Of a stretch of DNA of 64,000 bases, positions 1 to 13,300 are shown piece by piece. The notes under the pieces were generated by a model. The model did not search any database, was not told the origin of the DNA, and was given only the letters and a program-made list of their open reading frames with translations. The DNA lies in contig NW_026262593.1 of assembly GCF_021869535.1 (NCBI RefSeq), positions 57,057,818 through 57,121,817 of the forward strand, given 5' to 3'. The DNA is from Mytilus californianus (taxonomy: Eukaryota; Mollusca; Bivalvia; Mytilida; Mytilidae). The first letter of the stretch is position 1, and each line of letters starts with the position of its first letter. The translations under genes and the position numbers were made by a program.

Positions 1-546
1 ATGTTCACATAAATTTTGGAAAAACATAAATATTAGGAACACCCTTACCAAGAAGATATTTGGCACCAAAACATCTGCTTAATCGACATCTGACAGTAGT
101 ATATCCATTCGGATACAATTGTTGCGCACAATCTACGTAATAATGACAATATTTCAAAACAAGGCTAATTTGGTAGCTAATGCATTTCTAACTTATTGCA
201 AGAAGTTTAAAGCTCAAGTCCAAAAATGCAAGTCAAAATTCACAAATATAATTAATGGTTTATTGAAGACTAATGCATGAACATATTTTTTGGGGATTTG
301 TGATACTTTTGGACACGAATACCCAATTGACGTAAATGTTTTGTGAACACGTTTGTTTCGAGAAATGGGTATTTTGTTCTATTGTTCATTCAACGTTTTA
401 CTCTTAAGAAATTTCTCTACAATGAGCGAGACCAGGTGTGTCGACAGATACTAAACATTTCCAATTATGCATGAATAACTAGCCTTGCACATCCATGCTC
501 AGTTATATTACAATTATAACAAAGATACCAGGCTTATGATTGTGTA
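1..546. other. No gene seen; upstream intron or flank
   Basis: I find no splice-bounded open frame here. A short stretch near 424-445 resembles the sequence at 43655-43680 (both contain GCGAGACC and GTCGACAG), so it is probably a fragment of the same dispersed repeat. If the first exon at 872 is right, this is the 3' part of an intron of the TRPM-like gene. Confidence 0.4.
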
Positions 547-590
547 CGCTAGACGCGTTTTCGTCTCCGAAGGAGTCATCAGGGACGCTT
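547..590 (-). ncRNA. Decayed type I hammerhead ribozyme
   Basis: Read on the minus strand: stem I strand ending GCGTCC, core CTGATGA, a CTCC/GGAG stem II, ACGAAAA, the palindrome CGCG, then T, C and the returning strand TAGCG. This is the layout of hammerheads carried by bivalve retroelements. Two bases next to the core no longer pair in stem I, the closing G-C pair of stem II is broken, and there is one extra A after GAAA, so it is probably inactive. It is most likely a relic of a ribozyme-bearing repeat. Confidence 0.4.
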
Positions 591-871
591 GAATCAAGAA
601 AATTGAAAGGCAAAATCAAGTACGAAGTCAACAAAAATTAACATTAAATTGATCTCCATTTTTGACATGGTTATGCCAAAACATAAAACTGATAAACCAA
701 TGTTATACCTTTCATGTGTTCAAATGTAAAAAGAGAAAAAAAAACTTCAAAAAAACGATTTCAAATTTCTTAAGCGATTGTATTTAACAGAATAAAGATT
801 GTTGTGCTAACTCTCTTACAGATAGCCTACTGCATGATATTTATAAAATAAACATTTCTTTTATCCACTAG
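591..871. other. Intron end before first recognised exon
   Basis: AT-rich, no open frame. It ends in a pyrimidine-leaning tract and TTATCCACTAG, which serves as the acceptor for the exon starting at 872. Confidence 0.4.
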
Positions 872-1067
872 AAAAACACCAAGGATGTAAGTATTGTATG
901 GTCTACAGATGATAATGATGAGGGAGGCGTAGAATATACAGCAGACATAACAAAGCCATGGCAAGTACATAAAAAGACACAACCAGATGAAATGTTAGAT
1001 AACATTTGCGATCCTAGCGAGTTTCGAGGTGACCTTGTTAGTCTCATCTGCCATTTGATAGTCGGGG
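872..1067 (+). CDS. TRPM-like exon 1 in window (65 codons + 1 nt)
   Basis: Open frame between the acceptor TTATCCACTAG and the donor GTAGGT. It reads as a charged soluble segment (KNTKDVSIVWSTDDNDEGG near its start, DPSEFRGDLVSLICHLIVG at its end). I do not recognise the segment itself. Assignment to the channel rests on strand, clean borders and an outgoing phase (1) that fits the next exon 17 kb away. It could belong to another gene. Confidence 0.55.
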
Positions 1068-4000
1068 GTAGGTTTAAATAATAATTAAGAGACAGTGCAA
1101 CATATCTAAAGTGTTAATTTAAACAAAATTAAATTCCTTTTCACAGAAATATATTTTAGCTATAAAGGATCCACCTTAATTCTCTTTTTTTTGTCACCTC
1201 ACAGGGCCAATATTGGCACTTCGTGGCCATACTTCTGTACAGATAAGACGGCCATTTTAATATTTAAAGGTGAAGGACCAGGTTGTTTACAAAATATGAT
1301 GTGTGTGGGATATTAAACAAGCACTGTGCATCTTAGATTGATGGTTTTTGTAAAAAAAAAAGCACAGTTTTATCAGAAAAAGTCGTCAATCTTTCAATTG
1401 AGTATGGGAAATTTTGATGTTGAATGTTAAACAATTGATATGAATGCAAACATGAAGATAAACTCAGACACTGTTAACACTCAAAAAAAAGGTGGTAAAT
1501 ACTATATCTGGATAGTATTCAGACTGTTAAGTACAATAATAAAAACAGTTATTAGTTCAAGAAATTAAGGCCGCGATTCGAATTTAAAAAAAATCAGACA
1601 AAAAAAAGGTCATTCTAGAATCTGTTGACTTTGAAATGTAAATCTGTTGGATGTTTCCGCTTGATGTTTTAATCTGGAAGTTAAACATGTTAAGGCTTAA
1701 TTCATTAGTTCTTGTTGAATTTGTACGAACTTTCATTAATGACAAGTACTACTACATGTAGATTAGTACGTCGTGTATTATTTGATTTCATCTTTGAGTG
1801 TGTAATGATATTTAAGTGTCTATATGTGATATTTATAGTGTGTTTGAAAGAAGTCAAATCGACTAAAGAGCATTACGTAAGTTGCATACATTAAAGATAA
1901 ATGTTTTTTTTTTTTTTTTGTAATTTTTCAAAATTTCACTTAGATACATGTCTACCTTCAGTGACAGCATAACATATTTACAAAATTATGAAATATGTGA
2001 TGTTTGAAGTTGCATTTAATGTAGTATTATGAATTCATCTTTTTACCCTTTTCACATTATTATATTATATATAAGGTATCCCGTAAAAGTAGTACGAAGT
2101 TGACTTCTAAAGAAAAGAGAAGTTATATAGATTTCATTTTAATAAATCTTCAAAATGAATAATGTTAAAAAAAACCAATGGGTCATATGTTGAAGCTGAA
2201 TGTAAGTCCCATATTGGTCTAATTGTTATACAAACTTTGACAATGTTTTCAAAAACGTTTTTTGGCAATTAAATAAATGTTAACCATTGAGTATCTCAAT
2301 TGAATATGTATTTCAAAATAACATTTTTCCGAGTGAGGTTCCATTCATATCCACGACAACTATTTAGATGTCATCGGCAGTTCAATTTACTAAAATAAAA
2401 CTTAAAGAACCATTTATCTTAAAATAAGTTGTTTAGCAGTATGAACAGAACCCCTGACCTAATGCGGTTAATTTCTTTACTCGATTACTTGTCAATTATT
2501 TCTTTTAATATTTTTGTCGTTAAACCTTGTGAACCACTGTATTAAAACTTAAGCAATAACCATTAATCAATCACCATAACTTAGTATACAACATAAATAA
2601 ACATACAATGCAAAATTACAAAAGTAATTAACAAATCTGATGTTGATAATACATAGAATAAAGATAAATAGTACCATAACAAAATATAAATGATCAGATT
2701 CGAATATTTATGTGTATTAAAACATGAATGGACAAAAAACTGTAAAAAAAACAAAAAAAAACAGGCAACTAAAGATAGAGCACTACGGATCAAACACATA
2801 GCCTTAACAATCTAAGTAAATAGTTGTATAAATGATTGTTTTGTTTACACGCTTCAGTGTGATTGTCGGGCTCAATGATGACAGTACCTGTTTGATTTAT
2901 TTGCCATATCTTTTATATTAATAAAAGTCTATGGCTTTGTTCTTCAATTCACAGTTGTGGCATCATCAGTTTGCAAGGAATAACCATTGCTAAGGGCCGT
3001 CTTAAACTTGCAGTGAAGTGAGTTGTGTTGCTCCATGTTCAAAGCCTCACTTTGACTGAGATTAAGGACAACAATAAAAGTGCTGTTCCTTTGCTTTTTG
3101 AGATTTTGGTGCGCATAAACTGATTGTGTATCATGGATGGATATCCCTTGTCCTTTGTTTTGTTTTTGTTCTATAACCTTAATAAAATTTAGAATGGAAA
3201 TGGGGAATGTGTCAAAGAGACAACAACCCGACCATAGAGCAGACTACCTCTAATCTATCAATTATCAGTACGTGTTGCTTAGTTTTCTGTGAAACATAAT
3301 CGACGTCTACATATAAGACTTCAATTTAAAAAAAGGTAATACTGACCCCCTTTAAATAATGCATTTTCGAACTCATGTACTCTTGATTGAAAAGCAGTTT
3401 TTACTCCTCAAGTTTCAATCCTCCTGTTGTTTACGGCAAGAAAGACAAATTTGTATTCGCATTCGTAAACTCATAATTGAACAAAAGAATAATGCTCGCT
3501 TTTTTTCTTTAATCCTGAGATATCTACCTCATACGAATAACAGAACATATTAAGGCAACAGTAGCTTATCTGATGTTCAATATTCTATATTTATATAAAA
3601 ATCCATTAATAAGACAATGCATGGTTACAAACAAAAACTTCGGGAATCGCTTGTACTCGAAATAGAACCAGACCTGTTTAGTTGAAAGAATACAAACGTA
3701 ATAAAGAAATCAAGCTTATAATTTTTTAAGAAAGGCGCGCGTTTAGAATTAGAATAAAAGATATGTCAATTGTTTTATCTTCTTGTAATCAATTAAAGAA
3801 ATGTATATGTACTTTATTTAAGGAACAATTGCAGTTTTGCATTTCGATGTTTCTTTTTGAAATCAATGGTGTTTGTATTTGCCTGAATTATAAATTTGAT
3901 TGCTCTACTTGTATTTTATATAGTATCTGTATCATGCAACCCTAATTTGATATTTATTGAACATAGTCAAATAATAAATTCTAGTTTAATAACTGTTAAT

Positions 4001-4352
4001 GTTAACTGTGTAAATGCTCAATATTTTAATATTTGCTGATGGCATGACAAAATGACTTACATTTAAGGAGGAGTATCATACTGCATTATCGATGTTCCTT
4101 TTGAAAAAGGGCGATTGGACAATTTCTAAACAGAATATGACAAGGGTTTTTAATCAGAGATCTCTTGAATACATCTATGAAGAGGTGAGATATCTTATGA
4201 TTTAAGAATGATAAGGGAAACTTCAACAATATTAATTAGCATAATATAAATAAAAGGAGTTACAATGTTACTTCCCTTACAAATCAACCCAAACATTCAA
4301 ACTCTTCAATACACATATATATTATCAAATATACCCGAAGATAAACATTGAC

Positions 4353-4399
<47 letters not shown>

Positions 4400-7300
4400 T
4401 TAAGCAATAATACAACGTTCCTTCAAATTTGGTGTGAATTTTAAGAAATTTACTCAATACACAATATCCTTTCCTTTCCTTTATGCTATAATTTAAATCA
4501 AAGACGAATAATATTACAATTGGAATAATTATTTTACATTTATGCATTAGTTCTTCAGATTTATTTTAATTTACAGAATCAAAGTTGATTTTATATTATT
4601 TAAGATATTATATCACTACAAACCAGTAAAAGTCTGAAATGGCCTATAACTGAACTCGACTGTACTGATTTTTCTTGACCAATCTGAATTGGTCTGAATT
4701 GTACTTGATATTAATCGACCCAAATCTCAACCATACTCGACTGTACTAATTTGTACTTGACCCTTATCTTTGCCATTGAAAAAAATCTAAATTATTACTC
4801 GACCAGTCTGAAACAGTCTTAACTCATTCTCGACCTGTACCTATTTTTTTCAGTCTGAACCATACTCGACGAAAGGTCTGAACAATACTCGACCAGTCTG
4901 AACCATACCTGACCAATAAACTCTACTTTTTTTTAATTTTAAATGTTTATATAACTATCTTTTCAACTGATATGACAACTGCCACAATAAAGTAAAGATA
5001 TGTTTACAGATGTTTACACCCTTACATAATTATCACATTTATCAAATCTAGATAGTCAAATTATCTAAATTTTAAGTCTGAGTTTTGGTAAAAAAAAAGA
5101 CTGAAAAACACACCTGTACCGTGTGTACTGGGGGTAATAAAACCTTATTAAGGTGCTTTTTGTTTGCCATGTATTTTTTTTTAACAAAAATTAATCATGG
5201 TTATTTCACCTATAGAAATTCTTAAATAAAAACCAAATTAGGTTTCATGGTTACATACAATAGATATATAACTATCTTTTTTAACTTACCTGATAACAGT
5301 CAACAAAATCACTGAAATTGGTTAACCTTATATCAGAAATTTATCTCTTCATAATATAATTTGGCATAAAGTTAAGAAATGATTAAAAGTGTTCTTCTGA
5401 TCAGGGGTAAACTATAAAGTAATACCTCCTGCTTGGGGCCCACTTATTGAAAAAAAAACCACACCTGGTCAGAGTGTAATAAATTTTAAACAACATCCTG
5501 TAAAATTTAAACTACACGGCCTTTTGACTTCACAAGAAAAACAATACACGAGTTTAAAGAAAAAATAGAATATTATTTTTACCTGCAAAATGATCTCTAC
5601 TGAGGTAAATTAAACCTTATTAAGGTGCTTATTGTATGCCATGTCTTTAATTTTGACAAAATTTAAGTGATCAACCTAAATTTTTTATGAAGCTTTGGAA
5701 CACAATTTCTTTTTTAAAAGGTTTTCAAGGATTGCTATGGAAGTTCTATAAAATTAAATTCTTAGTGTTACAAAACAAGGGCTTCATTTTTTAAATTTAT
5801 TAGTTTGCTTTATAAACAAAAAAAAAGGTTAACTGTGTTATTTACTAAACTAGACTGACACCATACATTTAGAATGTACGACAGAAATTCAAAAGACAAA
5901 AAGTTACAGACAAAAAGTCATATGACAAAAGGTCACAATTCTGTTCAAGATTATTTTTTTCTTTAAAGAAGAAAACGCTTACTTTTAAAAACCTGTTTGT
6001 TCTATCTTGAACTATAATATATTAAGCAACTTTGTAAACAAAATGTATTCTAAAAAAGTCAATAATGACCAAATAATTGTTAAGAAAACAAGTTGTCAAA
6101 GTTGCTTGGTATTTTTAAAATGACTTCATGGTGCAGAGAAATATATCCTTATCATGATTTAAATTTGATAAATCTTCATTTAACAACGCTTGAACAATTT
6201 CCTTAACTGTAACATTTATAAATGTAAAAAAAATAATTACTACAAGATCTTTCTCTTATATATTAAAAATTTTAAAAAAAAAAGTATTTTTGTCTTGTGA
6301 CTTTTTGTCCTAACAAATTTGTGACTTCTGTCAGTTTACCTAAGTTTTTACCAGGCTTATGCTAATGTTGAAAATTTTCTAGTAACCATAAAATATATCT
6401 GAACCATTCAAGAAGTTTGAATAACATTTAAGATATTTGAATAATGATAGGAAGTTCTAGTATTTTTTATATTATATTAAATACATTTTGGAAATCAAAT
6501 TGTTGTTCAAATTTCTAAGCCATGGGAAATAACTCAAAAATAGTTCCTAAATTGATGAAATACAATAGATACATACAACAATAGGTCTAGGTTGGTTAAG
6601 ACTTGGTCGAGTGTGGTTAAGACTAGGCCGAGTATGGTTCAGACTAGGTCGAGAATGGTTCAGACTTGGTCAAATGTGGTTCAGACCTTGGTCGAGCATG
6701 GTTCAGACACTTATAGAATGGTTAAGTTCTGGTCGAGTAAAGGTCGAGTACAAGTTCAGACTGTTAAGAATGGTTCAGACTATAGTCGAGTAATATCAAG
6801 TAAATTTCAGACCAATTCAGACTGGTCCAGTAAAGATCAGCACAGTCGAGTACAGATATAGGCCATTTCAGACTTTTACTGGTTTGTAGTGTATACATAT
6901 TTAGGCATCTTAGTGTCTTTTTGTTGTTGGCATGTACAACATGTACAAGTTCCCGGCCACGTCCACTCTGTGTTTTTGTTAGATGTATTTCTATTTGTAT
7001 CCATCTGATGAGTTAAGACTTTTTCAACTGATTTTTATAGTTCGATCTTATGTTGTACTGTTCAACCACTGTCCCAGGTTAGGGGGAGGATTGGGATCCC
7101 GCTAACATGTTTAACCCCGCCACTTTCTGTATGTATGTGCCTGTCCCAAGTCAGGAGCCTGTAATTCAGTGGTTGGCGTTTGTTGCTGTGTTACATATTT
7201 GTTTTTCGTTCATTTTTTTGTACATTAATTAGGCCGTTAGTTTTCTCGTTTGAATTGTATTAAGTTTGTCATTTTGGGGCCTTTTATAGCTGACTATGCG

Positions 7301-10300
7301 GTATGGGCTTTGCTCATTGTTGAAGACCGTACGGTGACCTATAGTTGTTAATTACTGTGTCATTTGGTCTCTTGTGAAGAGTTGTCTTATTGGCAAGTAT
7401 ACCACATTTTCTTTTTTATATTATCTGAATGCAAGTGTGATGATTTTTTGTCTATTTGTTGTTCGTCTTTTTTAGGTCAAGTCATTGTCAGTTAGTTCAA
7501 AAATTGTTAATTATAATATCCTTTTGATATTTCTTGCTTGTTTTTTAAACATCACAATGACTAGCTTTTCTATCCAAGTCTAACGTTAACGAATTGTCCA
7601 CTGTGAGACATTAACATAGTACATAGGGAATAGTGAAATTGAAATTAGATAATAGTCTAATCTATATTTGTACAGTCAAACAAAATTCAAACTAAGTATA
7701 ACATAAATACCTCGAAATATAAATTATATAAATTCTTCAAAATAATCTCCTGTCAACAGAAATGTGTCTATTGGAATGATGATATTCAGTAAGGAGTGGA
7801 AAAAAAAGCCAGCTGAACTTAATATTTTGGTTTTGTAGAAACTTCTGACGTCAAAACTGATGAAGACTTTATGGTCCAACCAGACATCTTTCTCTAAAAT
7901 GAGATACAAACTTCCTGAATATGGTATGTATTTACTGTTATCTCAACTAGTATTCAACGAAAAATAAAAGTTGATATCAAAGTAAATGAAGCAAAGGTAC
8001 AAACACAAAAATCACATCTAGAACTTGGCATTCGTTCATGGCGAAACATAGGTGTGTTTATAATATGTATAGCCTCAAATTGTCCACATTCCTGAACAAC
8101 ACAACTGATGGTGTATTGACAAATGTATCAGATACAGTCAAAACCCTATCATTTAAACTAAATTTCCTAAATGATTAACACTATGTTAAGATATGAAAAA
8201 AGTTCAGGATTTGGAATACACACAATCAATGTGTGGTGGTTTAATTACGGAAACAGTAGTTTACCAATGTTCAAGTCTCATAAATAGTTTAAAAAGACAA
8301 TCTAACAAATGACGTCAGTTATAAAGAACCGGGACTGGCTGCGACGACAGAATAAGCGTATCTGATATGCATGCATCACCCTCCAGGCGAATCCTTAGTC
8401 TGTGCATATGTCAGGTTTGAGAACAGGATACAACCGGCACAAGTACAGATAACACGAATATTCCGGTATCTAAAGGTATAAAACAACGAGTATGACAAAA
8501 ACATGTCGCTAGTGAGTTGGTCACAGGCATATCGTTTCGGTCAATATATTTGTGATGGTGATGCATCTTCTTTAGATACAGAAAAACATCAACTTTTTGA
8601 AAATTACTTTCCGTAAACAAATGAGTTGTCATTTTCAATGTTTCTTCTTCACATCTCTGGTGGAGATGATTATGCATAAGGAGCACATTCATATTTTTCC
8701 TAATAAAAGCCATAGAGAAAAGAATTCACGTTCGTAACGTTTAATGTGTATATACCTTATTGGACCTTATAGGAATTATACATAAACTTTCCGTTTGAAT
8801 TTCCTCGAAGTTCGGTATTTTTGTTATTTTACTTTTTTTTCTATCCAGATTTCATTGACAGACGGTTATTGCTTACAAAGAAACTGTTCAACAATGTTTC
8901 CAAATTGTTAATTTGAGTCATTCTTTTGAAAATTTACGGATGCCATCTTCGTTTTGTTTTTAGTTATGGAATATTTGTGTCACGGATGAAAAAGTTAAAA
9001 ATGTTGTAGTTTCAAATCAGTCCTCTTTTTTCCCGATTATGCAATCGCAGAATGTGCCTTATCATCGAAGTATATCTTGATACGGGGGCAACATGACGAG
9101 TGCATATGGAAAACCAATTTTTCAAGTTTCCCGTCTTTGATTTTCTGTGTAATTGTTGAAGACTATTTGTTATTTGTTTATTTTTTATATAGTTTATCAG
9201 CTTTCATCGCTTTATGATTATGATTTTTACTCGTATATCGTCGACCACTTTTTTGAAACAGTAAAAAAACAATTCAAATTAAGAGCAACACAGATAGCAC
9301 CCAACGAACTAAAAGTCTTTGGGCAATAATGGCTGATACTACCAACAAAACAACTTGTGGTATATTCATTTTACATGTTTTATTATTTTTCAATAACTGT
9401 AATTTGTCAGTTTCATTTCTTAAAAATAAACTAAACAACTGCAAAAAATAAAGATGCACCAGCTATTTGTCAAAAGGTCAGTTGATTATTTTTTTTTATA
9501 ATACTATTTAGTTGTGAAACATACTGAGTATATATATCCTAATTCTCGTCAAGAAAACTGAATGTCTACAGATTTTTGTTTACCAAATATTCAATAAGAG
9601 TATTTCACATTAAAAAGTAAATAGTGCTCTATTCAAGTAAAATTTGTAACATCCATTTACTTGTTGTACACGTAATTTTTATCACAACTGTTATATAACT
9701 TTTGTGTTTGTGAACATTATTTATATATATGTTATGTAAGACAGCTTCAGATATTCATTTGCACCAATAACGAGAGTGTTTATAGCTGCACAATATATCT
9801 AGCCACGGTCCCCGCGAAAGATATAACTTAAGACAAAACTAATAACGATGTTTCTTTCTGACGTTGGACCAGCACATATATTGCACGTGGCAAAGTTAAA
9901 ATATGCATTGCTAGACCAACCCTCTATATGTATAGCTTTTTGAGATTTAGTTTATACAGTTGACTTTATGCAAGTTTTGTATTTATCAGGCAAATGTGTT
10001 GTCGTGGCGTTTTCTTTAAACCCAATAAGAATTTCAACTAATGCAGAACAAATCATACAAAAGAAAACACACTGAATTGACGTATATGTATATTGACGAA
10101 TAGAGGCTGTACACAAGATGAGCGATGAAAGTATTCCTTATGAATTATACACCAAGGATAAGGAGTATATAGATATCAAAATAATACTGAATAGATTAAG
10201 CATGATTAAGATAAGATTCAAGACATAATTGGTTTATAATACAGACAATTATATTTAAGACTGTTCTTAGAGTCACAACTATCAACCCTCTTAAAAGCAA

Positions 10301-13300
10301 CCGAGTTCACCCTATTTTTGATGGGATTTTATATTTGGGTTTCTCAATCTAGTTTTCCTGGATGTTTTTTTTTTTATTGTTGTTCGGAGCTTTTTTTTTA
10401 TGTCAACAATATTTGTTATCACATGTATAATACCTATAATCTTAAATTAACCCGTGGTTGTCTTTTCAAACAGTTTCGAAGTTGACGTGTACATGAATAA
10501 ATATGAAATATTTGATATTGTTTAGAAAAAAGTTGCTGCATGGTTGAAATCAAAACGGGTAACAAATTAAATATATATATATTAAATGTCTGAATAATAG
10601 CCAACGACAAATCTTACGATCGAGGCGATGAATCATATAAATATGATACAGTAAACTTCAAAATGTAATATATAATAAGCAAGTTTCAAAGGGTACAAAA
10701 TCACCAAAACTATAGTAAAATCATGAACAAATAATATAAATATGATACAGTACACTACAAAATATAATATATAATAAGCAAGTCTCAAAGGGTACAATCA
10801 CCAAAACTATAGTAAAATCATGAACAAATATTAAATATTTCGGATAACTAATATCCTCAATCAGTCAAATGATTCTTATCTTGACACGTGGTAGTCGAAC
10901 TGAAATAATTATCTAGATCGTCATTCAAATTATCACGAATCAATATGCCGGTAATTTTTTTCAATATTGATGTTTGGGACGATGAATAAATTCCTAAAAA
11001 CTTTGAGAGTCCTGTACTGAAGCCTGGGTTACAGGAAACAAGTCATGATAGGAACTCATTTTATGTTTTTTCATTGATGCCCTCTGGGGAAACTATCCAT
11101 AACTTTCTTATCCAAAAACATTCCCTAGCAAGTCTATCGGCCCTTCACACACCCTCGTTGTGGTCTATGATAGTGATGGTAAGGTTTTTGAGATCAGATT
11201 GGGCGTGTCCAGGTGATCTGAAATGACGACATACGGGGAGGTCGGGCTTGCAAGTGTAGTCACTTCGATGACCATTCATGCGTTTGTTGAATGGCTATTC
11301 TGTCTCACCAACATACTGTATTCCACATCGACACTGAAGAAGGTATACAACAGTCTGTGTTTTGCTTGTTACTTTGCAATATATAGTGTATACGGACCCA
11401 GTAGAGTGGCAGTAAATGATTGAGTATTCATTATTTGTTGGCAAGTCAGACATCGTCTGTTACCACACGACTTGCACCATCTTGCAGTTGAAAAGCTTTT
11501 ATTAGAGGAGACATCAGCTCTCATAAATAAGTCTTTCAGATTTTTTTTGGTCTTCGAAAAGCTAAGGCAGGAGGTTTGGGAAAGATCTTCTATTATTTTG
11601 GATGTTTTGCAATAATCTGCCAATTGGCACGGATGATATTTTAACATACAATCCTGCCTTTACTAAACTTTCCCATCTCATCCGTGCTAATTGGCAGATT
11701 ATTGCCAAACACCCAAAAGTATCCAAGATCTTTCCCAAGCCTCTTGTCTTAGCTGTCTGAAAGACTTATTTTTGAGAGCTGATGTCTCCTCTAATAAAAT
11801 CTCTTAAACTGCAGGATTTTGCAAGTCATGTGGTAACAGACGATGTATACCTCCTTCAGTGTCGATGTGGTATGCAGTGTTTTGGCGAAACAGAATAGCC
11901 ATTCAACAAACACATGAATGGTCATCGAAGTGACTACACCTGCAAGCCCGACCTCCCCGTACGACCTTGATCACCTGGACACTTCAAAACTGCTCTCAAT
12001 AAACAATATAATCACTATCAAAGACCTCAACGAGTGTTGGTCAAGGGCCGACAGACTTACTCGGGAAGGTTTTTTGATAAGAAAGTTAAGGACAGTTTCC
12101 CCGGAGGGCATCAATGAAAAAACATAAAATGAGTCCCTACCATGACTTGTTTACTGTAACTTAGTCTTCAGTACAGGACTCTCACATTTTTAAGGAATTT
12201 ATTTCTCCTCTCAAGCATCAATATTGAAAAATTTACCGGCGAATTGATTCGTCATAATTTGTATGACGATCAAGATTATTATTTCAGTTCGACTACCACA
12301 TGTCAAAAAAAGAACCATTAGACATTTTAACGATAAAGGATATTAGTTATCTGAAATATTTAATATTTGTTCATGATTTTACTACTCTTTTGGTGATGTG
12401 TTACCCTTTCAGATATGTTTATTACATATATATATATATATATATAAGTCTAGCGATTTGCACAACGATACTAATATAAGATGGTATTATACGAAGATGT
12501 TGTTAATAAATCGTGTTGACAAATATTTCGGCTTAACAAATAGCCTTCTTCAGTGTCAATTATTTTAACAATACTGATTATATGTATAAAAATAGCTCAA
12601 TAATACAGGTAAGTTTTGGTCTATTGATTTAATCCAAAATCCTGAACATCATAATATAAAACAAAACTCAATACTCAAATATACGTGACTGTGTATATTT
12701 ACATCCCAAAATGAGTGAAAAATAAAACTTAGTATTTTTTATTGATGCCGTTTGGATGATGTACATTTAGTTCCTTTATCCAAAAGCTTTCCCGAACCTG
12801 TCGCTGGGCATCACTCCAGTGAATGTTCTGTTCAATCACTAGGATCTTCATGCGGTTAAAGTCATCAAGTTTGTGACCAGACTGTCTGAAATGCTGAGAA
12901 ACTGGGAGAAGTGGCTTCTTAAAGATATCACTCCTATGGCCATGAGGCGTTTGTGGAAAGGCTGCTTTGACTCACCAACATATTGGAGGCCACAAACCGA
13001 ACATTCTAGAATGTAAATAACATTCATACTTTTGCAGTTAACATTGCAAAATATCTTATAGTTATTTTCGGTTGCCTTACTGTGAAAAGTTGATGAGTGA
13101 TGCATCTGTAGGCAGCATTTGCAGCGTTTTTCATCACACGAACGACATTCTCCAGAAGTACTTCTATTATCTATTATCTTCAGCCCGCACCAGCAGGTTA
13201 CGCAGACTATTGGGTTGCCTAAAAGCTATCATGGGAGGCTCGGGAAAAATCTTGGATAGTTTGGAATTCTTTTCAAATGTTTTCCAATGCTCACGAATGA

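Larger units (their letters stand above)
10745..12430. mobile_element. Inverted duplication of a dead Penelope-like element 3' end
   Basis: Two related arms meet tail-out around 11642: 10745-11640 read on the minus strand and 11645-12430 read on the plus strand. Each arm runs from the end of the reverse-transcriptase module through a zinc-binding linker to a GIY-YIG endonuclease module and 3' non-coding sequence. The arms differ by many substitutions and indels, and the + arm is about 100 bp shorter. The pair forms a long imperfect palindrome. Confidence 0.7.

Noticed and set aside
4284..4547. 87-codon frame with a Leu-Ser run
   Set aside because: The run is the GA microsatellite in translation.
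6592..6861. 89-codon frame rich in WSSVVQTRSRMV repeats
   Set aside because: It is the subterminal motif array of the CACTA-like element read as protein; a second frame over the same bases looks just as repetitive.
6990..7050. CTGATGA in family A as a hammerhead core
   Set aside because: No GAAA follows at the right distance and no stem I partner was found.
11325..11350. CACTGAAGAAGG as another hammerhead core
   Set aside because: It is part of the GIY-YIG coding region and lacks the rest of the fold.
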